64,000 nt of DNA from Nonomuraea deserti (GCF_004348685.1 NZ_SMKO01000013.1:40138-104137); one strand, 5' to 3'; counted from the first letter of the stretch, positions 25,037 through 33,590 are shown. A program made the numbers and translations. The notes: generated by a model not told the origin, from the sequence alone.

Positions 25037-25556
25037 CCTCGCGCTGTCCCTCGTGCTGTCGCCGGCGCCCAGCACGCCTCCGGACGCGACCGGGGCGGTG
25101 GAGGACCTGGTGCTGCCCGTGGAGGACGTCATCGGCGAGGTCGAGTCGCTGGACGGCACGCAGAGCGAGACCAAGCAGGGCCGCGAGGTGACGGTCGCGC
25201 TCACCAGCGACGTGCTGTTCGAGCTGGACGAGTGGAAGCTGACCGGCAAGGCCGGGCAGCGGCTCGAGCAGGTGGCCGGGAAGATCGACGCTGAGGGCGC
25301 GGGCGGCGTCGTCAGGATCGAGGGGCACACGGACGACCAGGGGAGCGACTCCTACAACGTCACGCTCTCGCAGCGCCGGGCGCGGGCCGTCCAGACGGCC
25401 ATGCGCGGGTTGCTGACCGGCTCTGGCGTGACGCTCCAGGCGAAGGGGTACGGCGAGAGCCGGCCCAAGCTGCCCAACCTGGTGGACGGCAAGCCCATGG
25501 AGAAGAACCGGGCCAAGAACCGCCGCGTCGAGATCGTCTTCACCGCCAAGCAGTGA
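25020..25556 (+). CDS. OmpA-family peptidoglycan-associated protein
   Basis: A 178-residue protein with a hydrophobic N-terminal segment (FRSLSLALSLVLSPAPS) and an OmpA-like domain from about residue 55 to the end. The peptidoglycan-contact motif is visible: SDVLFELDEWKLT, IEGHTDDQGSDSYNVTLSQRRARAV and GYGESRPKLPN...RAKNRRVEI, including the Asp and Arg residues used to bind diaminopimelate in this fold. It overlaps the upstream lipoprotein gene by 17 nt. In Gram-positive actinomycetes such proteins anchor to peptidoglycan from the outside. The 3' end faces the htrA-type gene across 69 nt. Confidence 0.88.
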   Translation: MFRSLSLALSLVLSPAPSTPPDATGAVEDLVLPVEDVIGEVESLDGTQSETKQGREVTVALTSDVLFELDEWKLTGKAGQRLEQVAGKIDAEGAGGVVRIEGHTDDQGSDSYNVTLSQRRARAVQTAMRGLLTGSGVTLQAKGYGESRPKLPNLVDGKPMEKNRAKNRRVEIVFTAKQ

Positions 25557-25567
25557 TTCCGGGGGTC

Positions 25568-25653
25568 ACTCGCCCTTCACCGCCCCGGCGTCGCTCGCCC
25601 TTCACTGCCCCGGCGTCATGGTGGGTCACTCGCCCTGCAACTGCCCCAGCGTC
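25568..25653. repeat. Degenerate 25-bp tandem repeat copying the 3' end of the HtrA-type gene
   Basis: Two near-identical 25-bp units (25568-25592 and 25593-25617, one difference at the first base and one inside) are followed after 10 nt by a third, diverged unit (25628-25653) that is the last coding segment and stop of the protease gene. The stop codon is inside the repeat, so the copies lie downstream of the gene. Confidence 0.75.
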
Positions 25654-26711
25654 ACGGTGATCGTCTCTCTCTTCCCGCCCGAGCGGATGACCCCCACGCG
25701 CACCTTGTCGCCGGGTTTGAGCGCCGTGATGGCCTCGGCCAGCTCGGCCATGGTCGGAGTCTCCTCGTCGTTGATCGAGACGATCACGTCGCCCGCCCGG
25801 ATGCCGGCCTTCTCCGCGCCCCCGCCGCGCTCGACCCTGGCGACGCCCACACCGGCGGGCTGCCCGTCGTCGCCGACGATCGTGCTGCCCCTGATGCCCA
25901 GCGCCGCCCGGTGGGTGTTGGTGACCTTGCCGTCCTTGACGATCTGGGCGGCGATGTCGGTGGCGGTGTTGCTGGGGATCGCGAAGCCGATGCCGGGAGC
26001 GGCGCCACCGCCGAGGTCGGGGTCCGTGGCGGCGAGGGTCGGGATGCCGATCACCTGGCCCGACAGGTCGACGAGCGCGCCCCCGCTGTTGCCGGGGTTG
26101 ATCGCGGCCGAAGTCTGGATCGCCCCGGCGATCGTGGCTCCGGGCGAGCCGGCCGACTGCGGTTCCGTGACCGTACGGCCGAGCGCCGAGACGATGCCGT
26201 TCGTCACGCTGCCCGAGAAGCCCAGCGGGTTGCCCATGGCGAGGACGATCTGCCCGACCCGCAGGCTCGACGAGTCGCCGAACTTCGCCGGCCGCAGGCC
26301 GTCGGGCCGGTCCACCTTGATCACCGCGAGGTCTCCCGCGGGGAACGACTCGACGAGCTCGGCCGGGCGCGGCGGGCCGCCGCTGGCGAGCGTGACCTCC
26401 ATCTTCTCGGCCTGGCCGACCACGTGCGCGTTGGTGACGATGTGCCCGGCCCTGTCGAACACGACGCCGGATCCGAGGCCCACCTTCGTGGTGATCTGCA
26501 CGATGGACGGCAGGACGTTCGTGATGACCTGCTCGTACGCCGCCTCGAGCGGGAGCCGCGACACCGTGGGGGAGGCGGTCGGGGAGGCGGTCTCCGCCGG
26601 CGAGGTGGCGCCCGTTCCTGTCGGCGCGGCGGCACCCGGTGACGGCGGGGCCGATCCGCAGCCTGCGAGCAGCATCGCGGCGGCCGCCAGTGCTGCGACG
26701 AACTCCCTCAT
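25626..26711 (-). CDS. HtrA/DegP-type serine protease lipoprotein with PDZ domain
   Basis: A 361-residue extracytoplasmic protease. Lipobox LLAGC (Cys18) and a Thr/Pro/Ala linker precede a trypsin-like domain with catalytic His in TNAHVVG (near 96), Asp in GDLAVIKV (near 127) and Ser in NPGNSGGAL (near 209), then a C-terminal PDZ domain (about 265-355: AGIRAGDVIVSINDEE). The lipid anchor replaces the transmembrane helix usual in actinobacterial HtrA/PepD proteins. Likely role: envelope protein quality control. It is convergent with the OmpA-like gene and shares its strand with the acyl-CoA synthetase, whose stop is only 19 nt upstream, so the two may be co-transcribed. Confidence 0.92.
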   Translation of the reverse strand: MREFVAALAAAAMLLAGCGSAPPSPGAAAPTGTGATSPAETASPTASPTVSRLPLEAAYEQVITNVLPSIVQITTKVGLGSGVVFDRAGHIVTNAHVVGQAEKMEVTLASGGPPRPAELVESFPAGDLAVIKVDRPDGLRPAKFGDSSSLRVGQIVLAMGNPLGFSGSVTNGIVSALGRTVTEPQSAGSPGATIAGAIQTSAAINPGNSGGALVDLSGQVIGIPTLAATDPDLGGGAAPGIGFAIPSNTATDIAAQIVKDGKVTNTHRAALGIRGSTIVGDDGQPAGVGVARVERGGGAEKAGIRAGDVIVSINDEETPTMAELAEAITALKPGDKVRVGVIRSGGKRETITVTLGQLQGE

Positions 26712-26730
26712 ACAGGGCTTTGTGCCCAGC

Positions 26731-28161
26731 TCACGGTGAAAGATACGCTTCTCGGACGTTACGCCTGCTCAGCTTGCCTGTCGGCGTACGCGGCAACGAC
26801 TCGCGGTATTCGATCACTCGAGGATGCTTCATCCGGGCCAGCCGGGGCTCGCAGTGGCGCAGCAGATCGGCCGTGAGCTCCGCGCCACCCGGGACGCCCG
26901 CCGCGGGCTGCACGAGCGCCACCACCTTCTGCCCCCACTCGGGGTCGGGCACGCCGATCACCGCGACGTCCGCCACGGACGGGTGCTCCAGCAGCGCCGC
27001 CTCGATCTCGGCCGGATAGACGTTGACCCCGCCGGAGATGATCAGGTCGGTCCGGCGGTCGAGCAGGAACAGGTAGCCGTCGTCGTCGAGATAGCCGATG
27101 TCCCCCGGCGTGTACGCCCGCCCGCGCATGGCCGCCGCCGTCTTGCCGGGGTCGCGGTGGTATTCGAACCGGTTGATCCCGTCGACGTACACCTGGCCCG
27201 GCGAGCCGGGCGGCACCTCCCGGCCGTCCTCGCCGACGATCGTGAACGTCATGCCGTCCAGCGCCCTGCCGACCGTGCCCGGCCTGGCCAGCCACTCCTG
27301 CGAGGACACCATGGTCACCACGGCCGCCTCGGTGGAGCCGTAGTACTCCCACAACACCGGCCCCAGCCAGTCGATCATCGCCTTCTTGACGGCCGGCGGG
27401 CACGGCGCGGCGCCGTGGTAGAGGTGGGTGAGGGACGACAGGTCGTACGACTCCCGATCGGGCACCCCGAGCAGCCGGTGGAACATCGTGGGCACCATGA
27501 AGGCATTCGTCACCCGGTGCCGCTCGATCAGCCGCAGCGCGCCGGCCGCCTCGAACCGTTCCGGCGCCACGATCGTGTGCCCGAACTGCAGCGCCATCAT
27601 CGCCTGCCCGTACGGCGCCGAGTGGTAGAGCTGCGAGCACACCAGGTGCACCCCGCCCGCCGGCAGACCGAAGTGCCGCCAGCTCTTGCGCATCAGGATC
27701 GGGTACAGCTCCTCGGGCGTCAGGTCCAGCAGCCGCCGCCGCACGCCCTTGGGCCGGCCCGTGGTGCCCGAGGTGTAGAGCATCATCGATCCGGCCCTGC
27801 GGTGCTCGGGAGCGACGGCGGGCGAGCCGGTCACGAGCTCGCCGACCGTGAGCGCGTCCGGCGCGATCACCACGGTGGCGCCGCAGTCGGTCACGATGTA
27901 GTCGATCTCCTCGGCCGTGAAGTGCCAGTTGACCGGAACCAGGTACGCGCCGATCTGGTAGGTCGCCAGCATCATGGTCAGGGCGTCGAGCCCGTTCTTC
28001 AGCACGGTGACCACGCAGTCGCCAGGGCCGGTCCCGCGCGCGGTCAGCCCGTTGGACGCGCGGTTCACCCGGTCGAGCAGCGCTCCGTAGGTGACCTCGT
28101 TGTCGCCGAGCAGGGCGGGGCGTTCAGGGTCGTCGGCCGCGATCTCGTAGAAACCCCTCAT
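26731..28161 (-). CDS. AMP-forming acyl-CoA synthetase (FadD-type)
   Basis: A 476-residue ANL-superfamily enzyme activating a carboxylic acid to its CoA thioester via an acyl-adenylate. Motifs: P-loop MLYTSGTTGRPKGVRR, YGSTEA (A5), the A7/A8 hinge DIGYLDDDGYLFLLDRRTDLIISGG, and A10 catalytic Lys in PRTPTGKLSRR near the C-terminus. The N-terminus is short, as in the FadD3/FadD17 class of steroid-metabolite ligases, and the protein resembles the synthetase at 54276 in this window. Its promoter region has the AGAA-N5-TTCT operator also found before the fused acyl-CoA dehydrogenase, so both probably serve one acyl-CoA degradation pathway. The exact substrate is unknown. Confidence 0.9.
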   Translation of the reverse strand: MRGFYEIAADDPERPALLGDNEVTYGALLDRVNRASNGLTARGTGPGDCVVTVLKNGLDALTMMLATYQIGAYLVPVNWHFTAEEIDYIVTDCGATVVIAPDALTVGELVTGSPAVAPEHRRAGSMMLYTSGTTGRPKGVRRRLLDLTPEELYPILMRKSWRHFGLPAGGVHLVCSQLYHSAPYGQAMMALQFGHTIVAPERFEAAGALRLIERHRVTNAFMVPTMFHRLLGVPDRESYDLSSLTHLYHGAAPCPPAVKKAMIDWLGPVLWEYYGSTEAAVVTMVSSQEWLARPGTVGRALDGMTFTIVGEDGREVPPGSPGQVYVDGINRFEYHRDPGKTAAAMRGRAYTPGDIGYLDDDGYLFLLDRRTDLIISGGVNVYPAEIEAALLEHPSVADVAVIGVPDPEWGQKVVALVQPAAGVPGGAELTADLLRHCEPRLARMKHPRVIEYRESLPRTPTGKLSRRNVREAYLSP

Positions 28162-28175
28162 GTTCGCTGACCTTA

Positions 28176-28190
28176 CAGAATAAGATTCTG
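28176..28190. promoter_or_regulatory. Operator candidate CAGAATAAGATTCTG
   Basis: Perfect 6-bp arms around AAG, 15 bp upstream of the synthetase start. It matches 12 of 15 bases of the element at 29586-29600 in front of the acyl-CoA dehydrogenase, so one repressor likely controls both. Confidence 0.65.
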
Positions 28191-28241
28191 CAAGGGGAAT
28201 AGAGGATTTATGCCTCGCCGGGGTGACGTAATCTCAAGGCC

Positions 28242-29570
28242 ATGGCGGACGTCGGCGACCAGAGACCTGAACATGATCCACCCACCACCCCGTTCCGCAA
28301 GATCGTCCTGCCCGCCGAGGAGACGGTCCAGATCGCCCGGCCGTCGGCGCAGGGGTCGTCCACTCCGGTGAAGCCCGCTGGTCAACCCGCGCAGCAGCCC
28401 CAGAGCCGGCTCGGCGGCCAGCCGCCCGGGCAGGGCGGCGGCCTGCCGCAGAACCAGCCGCCGGGCCAGGCCGGGAACCAGGCGCCGAACGCCAGGAACC
28501 AGGCGCCGAACGCCGGGAACCAGGCGCCGGGCCGGGCTGGTAACCAGCCTCCGAGCGCCGGCAGCCAGCCTCCGAACCCAGGGAACCAGCCTCCGAACCC
28601 AGGGAACCAGCCCCCGAACCCAGGGAACCAGCCCCCGAACGCCGGAAGCCGCCCCCCGGGCGCCGCGAACCCGTCCCAGGGCGGCCAGGGTGGTCACCAG
28701 CCTCCGCGGCCCCCCTACCAGCCTCCGCGCCAGCCTCCGAACCAGCCGCCACCCGCGCAGCCGTTCATGCAGCCGCAGGCTCATCCGGTGCCGCAGCGCA
28801 CGGCCAAGCCGGCCTCCCGCGGTCTCGGCGACATCCCGATCAAGGTCGTCTACCTGGCCGGCGCCAGCCTGGCGACCGTCCTGGCCGTGCTGCTGGTCTT
28901 CGTGGTCTTCTCCGGCGACGTTCCCGCCAACCAGGAGCAGCCGGAGGAGGTGGTCGCCGTCGCTCCCGTGCCGAGTTCGGCCACCCCGTCGGCGACACCC
29001 AGCCCGACCGTCAGCGAGAGCCCGGTCGTGCTGCCGCCGGTGCCGGAGAGCAAGAAGTTCCCGACGCTGTCCGGCAAGGCGGCCAAGGTCACCGGCACCA
29101 TCACCGACAAGAACACCGGGATCAAATATCCGCGCCTGGGCGCACCGTGGAAGGCCAGGGACTTCCCGCCGTTCTCGATCGCGCAGCGGATCGGCGAGGT
29201 GGCCATTCCGCACACGCTCATCGCCTCGGCGAAATACCCCGCCGACGTGCCGGACAAGAAGCCGTCCTCCAGCGCCGACTACCGCGCGATCGCCACGGAG
29301 GCGGCCCGCTGGACCATCCGCACGCAATATCCCAAGGGCGCCACGCTCGCGTGGACGGCCTCGCAGAAGATCCCGGTCGGCAAGGGGTGGACGCTCGGCT
29401 ACAAGGTCACCTACACCTTCGACGGCAAGGAGCAGGTCGCCCAGGCCATGGTGACGGTGGTCGAGGTGGGAAGGACGAAGCCGACGCTGCTCATGGCCTC
29501 CATCCCCGAGACGAACAAGGAGCGCTGGCGTGACCTGAGCACCATCGTGAAGCAGGTTCGCCCCCTCTAG
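28242..29570 (+). CDS. Proline-rich single-pass membrane protein
   Basis: A 442-residue protein not recognised by family. Residues 1-200 are a disordered Gln/Pro/Asn/Gly-rich cytoplasmic part with heptad repeats (NQPPNPG, NQAPNAG). One membrane helix follows (VVYLAGASLATVLAVLLVFVVF, about 203-224), then a Pro/Ser/Thr spacer and a roughly 170-residue extracytoplasmic domain starting FPTLSGKAAKVTGTI and ending STIVKQVRPL. The topology resembles actinobacterial envelope or division-associated proteins whose Pro-rich tails recruit partners. It sits between two genes of acyl-CoA catabolism with which it has no obvious functional link; it is divergent from the synthetase. Confidence 0.8.
   Translation: MADVGDQRPEHDPPTTPFRKIVLPAEETVQIARPSAQGSSTPVKPAGQPAQQPQSRLGGQPPGQGGGLPQNQPPGQAGNQAPNARNQAPNAGNQAPGRAGNQPPSAGSQPPNPGNQPPNPGNQPPNPGNQPPNAGSRPPGAANPSQGGQGGHQPPRPPYQPPRQPPNQPPPAQPFMQPQAHPVPQRTAKPASRGLGDIPIKVVYLAGASLATVLAVLLVFVVFSGDVPANQEQPEEVVAVAPVPSSATPSATPSPTVSESPVVLPPVPESKKFPTLSGKAAKVTGTITDKNTGIKYPRLGAPWKARDFPPFSIAQRIGEVAIPHTLIASAKYPADVPDKKPSSSADYRAIATEAARWTIRTQYPKGATLAWTASQKIPVGKGWTLGYKVTYTFDGKEQVAQAMVTVVEVGRTKPTLLMASIPETNKERWRDLSTIVKQVRPL
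28468..28660 (+). repeat. 21-bp tandem repeats coding for NQPPNPG heptads
   Basis: Near-perfect units at 28569-28589, 28590-28610 and 28611-28631, differing only by silent C/T changes, with more diverged heptads on both sides. The third-position identity shows recent expansion. Confidence 0.8.
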
Positions 29571-29585
29571 GCCAGAAGCATCCTC

Positions 29586-29600
29586 TAGAATATGGTTCTG
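29586..29600. promoter_or_regulatory. Operator candidate TAGAATATGGTTCTG
   Basis: AGAA-N5-TTCT element 32 nt upstream of the acyl-CoA dehydrogenase start, matching the element at 28176-28190 at 12 of 15 positions. Its TAGAAT could also be the -10 box, which would make the site a promoter-overlapping repressor target. Confidence 0.6.
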
Positions 29601-29631
29601 GCATGGCGCCGGAGCTGGCGGGAGGATGAGC

Positions 29632-31869
29632 ATGGCGATCGGTTTGAGCGAGGAGCACGGTGCGCTCCGCGAGTCGGTGAGCGGCTGGGCGGAGCGCAAC
29701 ATCCCGGCGGAGCTGCAGCGCGCCGAGGCGGACGGCCGCCCGCCGTTCTGGCCGGGCCTCGCCGAGCAGGGGCTGCTCGGCCTGCACCTGCCCGAGGAGT
29801 CGGGCGGGTCCGGCTACGGGCTGCTGGAGGCCGCCGTGGCCGTGGAGGCGCTGGCCGAGCGGATGGCGCCGGGGCCGTTCGTGCCGACCGTGCTGGCCGG
29901 CGCGGTGATCCATGCCTCCAAGCGGCACGACCTCCTGGAGGGCCTCGGCGACGGCACGCTCACCGGCGCGGTCGCTCTCACCGGCTCCCTGACCGGCATC
30001 CGTGACGACGACGGCTCCCTGGTCGTCGCCGGCACGGCCGAGCCCGTGCTCGGCGGCTCCCTGGCGGACGTGCTGGTGCTGCCGGTGACCACGCCGGAGG
30101 GCGAGGAGTGGGTCGCGGTCGACGCCTCCGCCGCCACGGTCACCGCGCTCCCGTCGCTCGACCTGACCAGGCCGGTGGCCAGGGTGGAGCTCGTGGCCAC
30201 GGCCGTGCCCGCGGAGCGGGTGCTCGACGGCGTCGAGGGCGCCGACGTCCGCAACCTGGCGGCGATCGTGCTCGGGGCGGAGGCGGCGGGACTGGCCTCG
30301 TGGTGCGTCACGGCGGCCGCGGAGTACGCCAAGGTACGCGTGCAGTTCGGCCGCCCGATCGGGCAATTCCAGGGCATCAAGCACAAGCTCTCCCGCATGC
30401 TGGTCGCGCTGGAGCAGGCCCGTGCCACCGTCTGGGACGCCACCAGGGCGGCGGAGCGGCGCTCCGGTCCCGAGGAGCCGGTGGAGGCCCCGGAGAGCGC
30501 GACCGTCAGCGCGGCGAAGGAGCTGGAGCTCGCCGCGGCCGTCGCCGGCGTGATGGCACCCGACGCGGCCGTCCAGTGCGCGAAGGACGCCATCCAGACG
30601 TTCGGCGGCATCGGCTACACCTTCGAGCACGACGTGCACCTCTACTACCGTCGCGCGCTCACGCTGCGGGCCCTGCTCGGCTCGTCGTCCGAGTGGGCCG
30701 CCACGGTCGCCTCGCTCTCCCTGCAGGGCGTCTTCCGCCCGATGGAGATCGACCTGCCGGAGGACGCGGGGGAGCTGCGCGAGTCGATCCGCGCCGAGAT
30801 CGCGGAGATCGCCGGGCTGGAGGGCAAGGAGCAGAAGCGGGCGCTCGCCTCCCGCGGTTTCGTCATGCCCCATCTCCCCAGGCCGTGGGGCCGCGACGCC
30901 AGGCCGCTCGAGCAGGTGCTGATCGCGCAGGAGCTCAGGGCCGCGAAGGTCCGGCTGCCCCAGATGATCATCGGTGCCTGGGTGGTGCCGTCCATCGCCA
31001 CGTACGGCACCCAGGAGCAGCAGGAACGGTTCCTGCCCAAGACGCTCAGCGGCGAGATGATCTGGTGCCAGCTGTTCTCCGAGCCCGGCGCCGGATCCGA
31101 CCTCGCCTCGCTGCAGATGAAGGCGGAGCGGGTCGAGGGCGGCTGGAAGCTCAACGGCCAGAAGATCTGGACCTCCGTCGCCCACGTGGCCGAGTGGGGC
31201 ATCTGCATCGCCCGTAATTCCAGCGAGGGCTCCAAGCACGAGGGCATCACGTACTTCCTGGTCGACATGAAGGCGCCGGGCGTCACGGTCCGGCCGCTGA
31301 CCGAGATGACCGGCGAGAACCTGTTCAACGAGGTCTTCCTCGACGACGTGTTCGTCCCTGACGACCTGGTCGTGGGCGAGGTCGGCGAGGGGTGGAAGGT
31401 CGCCCGCAACACGCTGTCCAACGAGCGGGTCTCGTTGTCGTCCGGCTCGGGCGGCACCGGCTCCTCCGTGCCCGACCTGCTCGGCCTGGCCGGGCGGCTC
31501 GGCCGCGAGCTGTCGCCCGTGGAGGCGCAGCGGGTGGCCGGGGTGGTCTGCGAGGGCCACTCCATCAACGCGCTGTCGCTGCGGGTCACCCTCAAGCAGC
31601 TGGCCGGCTCCGAGCCGGGCGCGGACGCCTCCGTACGCAAACTGCTGTCGACCTCCCACGCCCAGCACGTGTCCGAGACCGCCGTGGAACTGCTCGGCCC
31701 GGCGGCGGTGACGGCCGCCGACATGAAGCTCGGCGACGCCGGCTACTGGAACCGGGCGGTGCTCGCCACCCGCGCGATGACCATCTACGGCGGCACCACC
31801 GAGGTGCAGCTCAACATCATCGGCGAGCGCATGCTGGGCCTGCCGAGAGACCCTGAGCCCGGTAAGTAA
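29632..31869 (+). CDS. Fused two-domain acyl-CoA dehydrogenase (FadE34-like)
   Basis: A 745-residue protein holding two complete acyl-CoA dehydrogenase domains in tandem (about 1-365 and 375-745), as in mycobacterial FadE34/ChsE3, which oxidises the steroid side-chain CoA ester. The first half has YAKVRVQFGRPIGQFQGIKHKL and TFGGIGYTFEHDVHLYYRR; the second has LFSEPGAGSDLAS, GQKIWTSVAH and the C-terminal IYGGTTEVQLNIIGERMLGLPR. In both halves the MCAD-type Tyr-Glu-Gly is Tyr/Ile-Gly-Gly, so the base must be elsewhere, as in isovaleryl-CoA dehydrogenase. Start: ATG 29632 has GGAGG 6 nt upstream; ATG 29626 abuts the GGAGG and is less likely. Confidence 0.92.
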   Translation: MAIGLSEEHGALRESVSGWAERNIPAELQRAEADGRPPFWPGLAEQGLLGLHLPEESGGSGYGLLEAAVAVEALAERMAPGPFVPTVLAGAVIHASKRHDLLEGLGDGTLTGAVALTGSLTGIRDDDGSLVVAGTAEPVLGGSLADVLVLPVTTPEGEEWVAVDASAATVTALPSLDLTRPVARVELVATAVPAERVLDGVEGADVRNLAAIVLGAEAAGLASWCVTAAAEYAKVRVQFGRPIGQFQGIKHKLSRMLVALEQARATVWDATRAAERRSGPEEPVEAPESATVSAAKELELAAAVAGVMAPDAAVQCAKDAIQTFGGIGYTFEHDVHLYYRRALTLRALLGSSSEWAATVASLSLQGVFRPMEIDLPEDAGELRESIRAEIAEIAGLEGKEQKRALASRGFVMPHLPRPWGRDARPLEQVLIAQELRAAKVRLPQMIIGAWVVPSIATYGTQEQQERFLPKTLSGEMIWCQLFSEPGAGSDLASLQMKAERVEGGWKLNGQKIWTSVAHVAEWGICIARNSSEGSKHEGITYFLVDMKAPGVTVRPLTEMTGENLFNEVFLDDVFVPDDLVVGEVGEGWKVARNTLSNERVSLSSGSGGTGSSVPDLLGLAGRLGRELSPVEAQRVAGVVCEGHSINALSLRVTLKQLAGSEPGADASVRKLLSTSHAQHVSETAVELLGPAAVTAADMKLGDAGYWNRAVLATRAMTIYGGTTEVQLNIIGERMLGLPRDPEPGK

Positions 31870-31892
31870 CGCATGTGAGTCTGTGGCGGCTA

Positions 31893-31931
31893 CTCTCCCC
31901 TGTGCCTGGAATGTCCGAGGACAGGGGAGAG
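31893..31931. terminator. Hairpin after the acyl-CoA dehydrogenase gene
   Basis: CTCTCCCCTGT, a 17-nt loop, ACAGGGGAGAG: 11 perfect pairs, 24 nt after the stop. There is no U-tract, so it is a terminator only in the GC-rich actinobacterial sense, or an operator for the next gene. Confidence 0.5.
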
Positions 31932-32008
31932 GCGGTGCCGCCGTGGACGTCGAGCGGTCGTCGCACGTGCCCCCGGCACCCGTCCGCTCCCGCCTGACGC
32001 TCGCCCCG

Positions 32009-32080
32009 ATGTAGGCGCGGATGAAGGCGCGGATGAAGGCGCGGATGAAGGCGCGGATGAGGGCACGGATGAGGGCGCGT
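32009..32080 (+). repeat. 12-bp tandem repeat of start codons (ATGAAGGCGCGG, six units)
   Basis: Six head-to-tail units at 12-bp steps (32009, 32021, 32033, 32045, 32057, 32069). Units 2-4 are identical; unit 1 has an in-frame TAG after its ATG; units 5 and 6 have GAG for AAG. Each unit carries ATG plus an AAGG or AGGG that lies 5 nt before the next ATG, so each can act as a ribosome-binding site for the following copy. Confidence 0.85.
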
Positions 32081-33559
32081 CCGACGCTTGCCCGGGTGGC
32101 GCCCGCGCTGCTCGGCGCGGCCCTGGCGGCGCTGGCCCTGGGGCCCGCACTGGGCTGGGGCCTGGTGCTCCGGTACGACCTGCTCTTCGTGCCCGACGCG
32201 CCGCTGCTGCCGGACCGCGGCGGATTCCCCCGCGCCGTGCCCAGCGACCTGGTCGTGGCGGTCCTGTCCCGGGTGCTGCCCGTGGAGATCGTGCAGAAGG
32301 GGATGCTGGCCGGGATCTTCGTGCTGGCCGCGACCGGAGCGGCGGCGCTGGTGCCCCCGGAGCGCAGGCCGGCCCGGCTGGTCGCCGCCGCCTGCTTCGC
32401 CTGGAACATCTACCTCGCGCAGCGGCTCATGCTCGGCCAGTGGGCGCTGCTGCTCGGCGTGGCCGGCCTGCCGTGGGCGGTGCGGGCCACGGGACTGCGC
32501 TGGACCCGCCTGGCGGCCGCGCTGCTCCCCGCGGCGATCGGCGGGTTCCAGGCGATGCTGATCTCGGCGCTCACGCTGATGCCGATCGCCGTCGCGCGTC
32601 GCAGAGTGCCCGTGGTGGCCGGGATCCTGGTCGTGTACAGCCTGCCGTGGGCGCTTCCCGCGCTCGGCTCTGGCGCGGTGACGGACCCGGCGGGGGTGGA
32701 CGCGTTCGCGGCCCGCGCCGACGGTCCCTTCGGCGTGCTGGTCAGCCTGTTCTCGCTGGGCGGCATCTGGAGCGCCGACGCGGGGCTGCCCGGGCAGGAG
32801 TCGTGGTGGTCCGCCACCACGCGCCTGCTCCTGGTCGCGGCCGGCGTCTTCGGGTACGCCCGGCTCCGCTCCCGCCCCGACCGGCCCGCGTGGTGGGGCG
32901 GGCTCGCCGTGGCAGCCGCGGCCGGGTTCTGCGTCGCCGCGCTGGGGGCGTTCCCGGCGGGGCGGGAGGCGCTCAAAGGGCTCGTCGCGCTGTGGCCGGG
33001 GTTCGGGCCGCTGCGCGACGGCCAGGTCTATCTGGCGCCGCTCGTCCTGGTGGCGGCGGTCGGCCTGGCCGCGGCGCTGCGGTCGGGGGCGCCGGCGCTC
33101 GTGGGGGTGGTGGCGCCGGTGCTGGTGTTGCCCACGCTGGCGTTCGGGGCGTTCGGGCGGCTGGCCGTGACCACGTACCCGCCCGAGTGGCGGGCCGTGC
33201 AGCGGATCGTCAACGACGACCCGGCCCCCGGCGCGCTGGTGTCGTTGCCCTGGGGCGCGCACCGGGCCTTCGCCTGGAACGGCGGCCGGGTCGTGCTCGA
33301 CCCGGCGACCAAGCTCTTCCAGCGCCGGGTGATCGCGGACGACACCCTCTTCGTCGGCCTGCCGGACGGTGGGCGGTTGCGCGTACGCGGCGAGGACGCG
33401 CTCAACCGGCGCGTCGCCGGGCTCCTCGTCGCCGGTGACTACGCGGGCCTGCCCGCCAGGTACGTCCTGGTGGCGGCGAGCCAGAACGAGTTCTCCCTTG
33501 AACCGGCCGGCTGGAAGACCGTTTTCCGCGGTGAAGAGCTCCACTTGCTGCGGCGCTGA
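32021..33559 (+). CDS. Polytopic membrane protein, GT-C-like, unassigned
   Basis: A 512-residue integral membrane protein with about 11 hydrophobic segments and a roughly 120-residue C-terminal extracytoplasmic part from VTTYPPEWRAVQRIVNDD. The first luminal loop has acidic residues (RYDLLFVPDAPLLPDR) and a later loop has FGPLRDGQVYLAP, features of GT-C-fold lipid-dependent glycosyltransferases. It is unrelated in detail to the paralogous pair at 39353 and 42972. Any of five in-frame ATG codons in the 12-bp repeat may be the start, giving an N-terminus of one to five MKAR/MRAR units; the cytoplasmic positive charge would favour N-in topology. It precedes the AftD locus and probably belongs to it. 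Confidence 0.75.
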   Translation: MKARMKARMKARMRARMRARPTLARVAPALLGAALAALALGPALGWGLVLRYDLLFVPDAPLLPDRGGFPRAVPSDLVVAVLSRVLPVEIVQKGMLAGIFVLAATGAAALVPPERRPARLVAAACFAWNIYLAQRLMLGQWALLLGVAGLPWAVRATGLRWTRLAAALLPAAIGGFQAMLISALTLMPIAVARRRVPVVAGILVVYSLPWALPALGSGAVTDPAGVDAFAARADGPFGVLVSLFSLGGIWSADAGLPGQESWWSATTRLLLVAAGVFGYARLRSRPDRPAWWGGLAVAAAAGFCVAALGAFPAGREALKGLVALWPGFGPLRDGQVYLAPLVLVAAVGLAAALRSGAPALVGVVAPVLVLPTLAFGAFGRLAVTTYPPEWRAVQRIVNDDPAPGALVSLPWGAHRAFAWNGGRVVLDPATKLFQRRVIADDTLFVGLPDGGRLRVRGEDALNRRVAGLLVAGDYAGLPARYVLVAASQNEFSLEPAGWKTVFRGEELHLLRR

Positions 33560-33590
33560 CCGGCTGTTTCATGATATACCGGAGGGTAAC

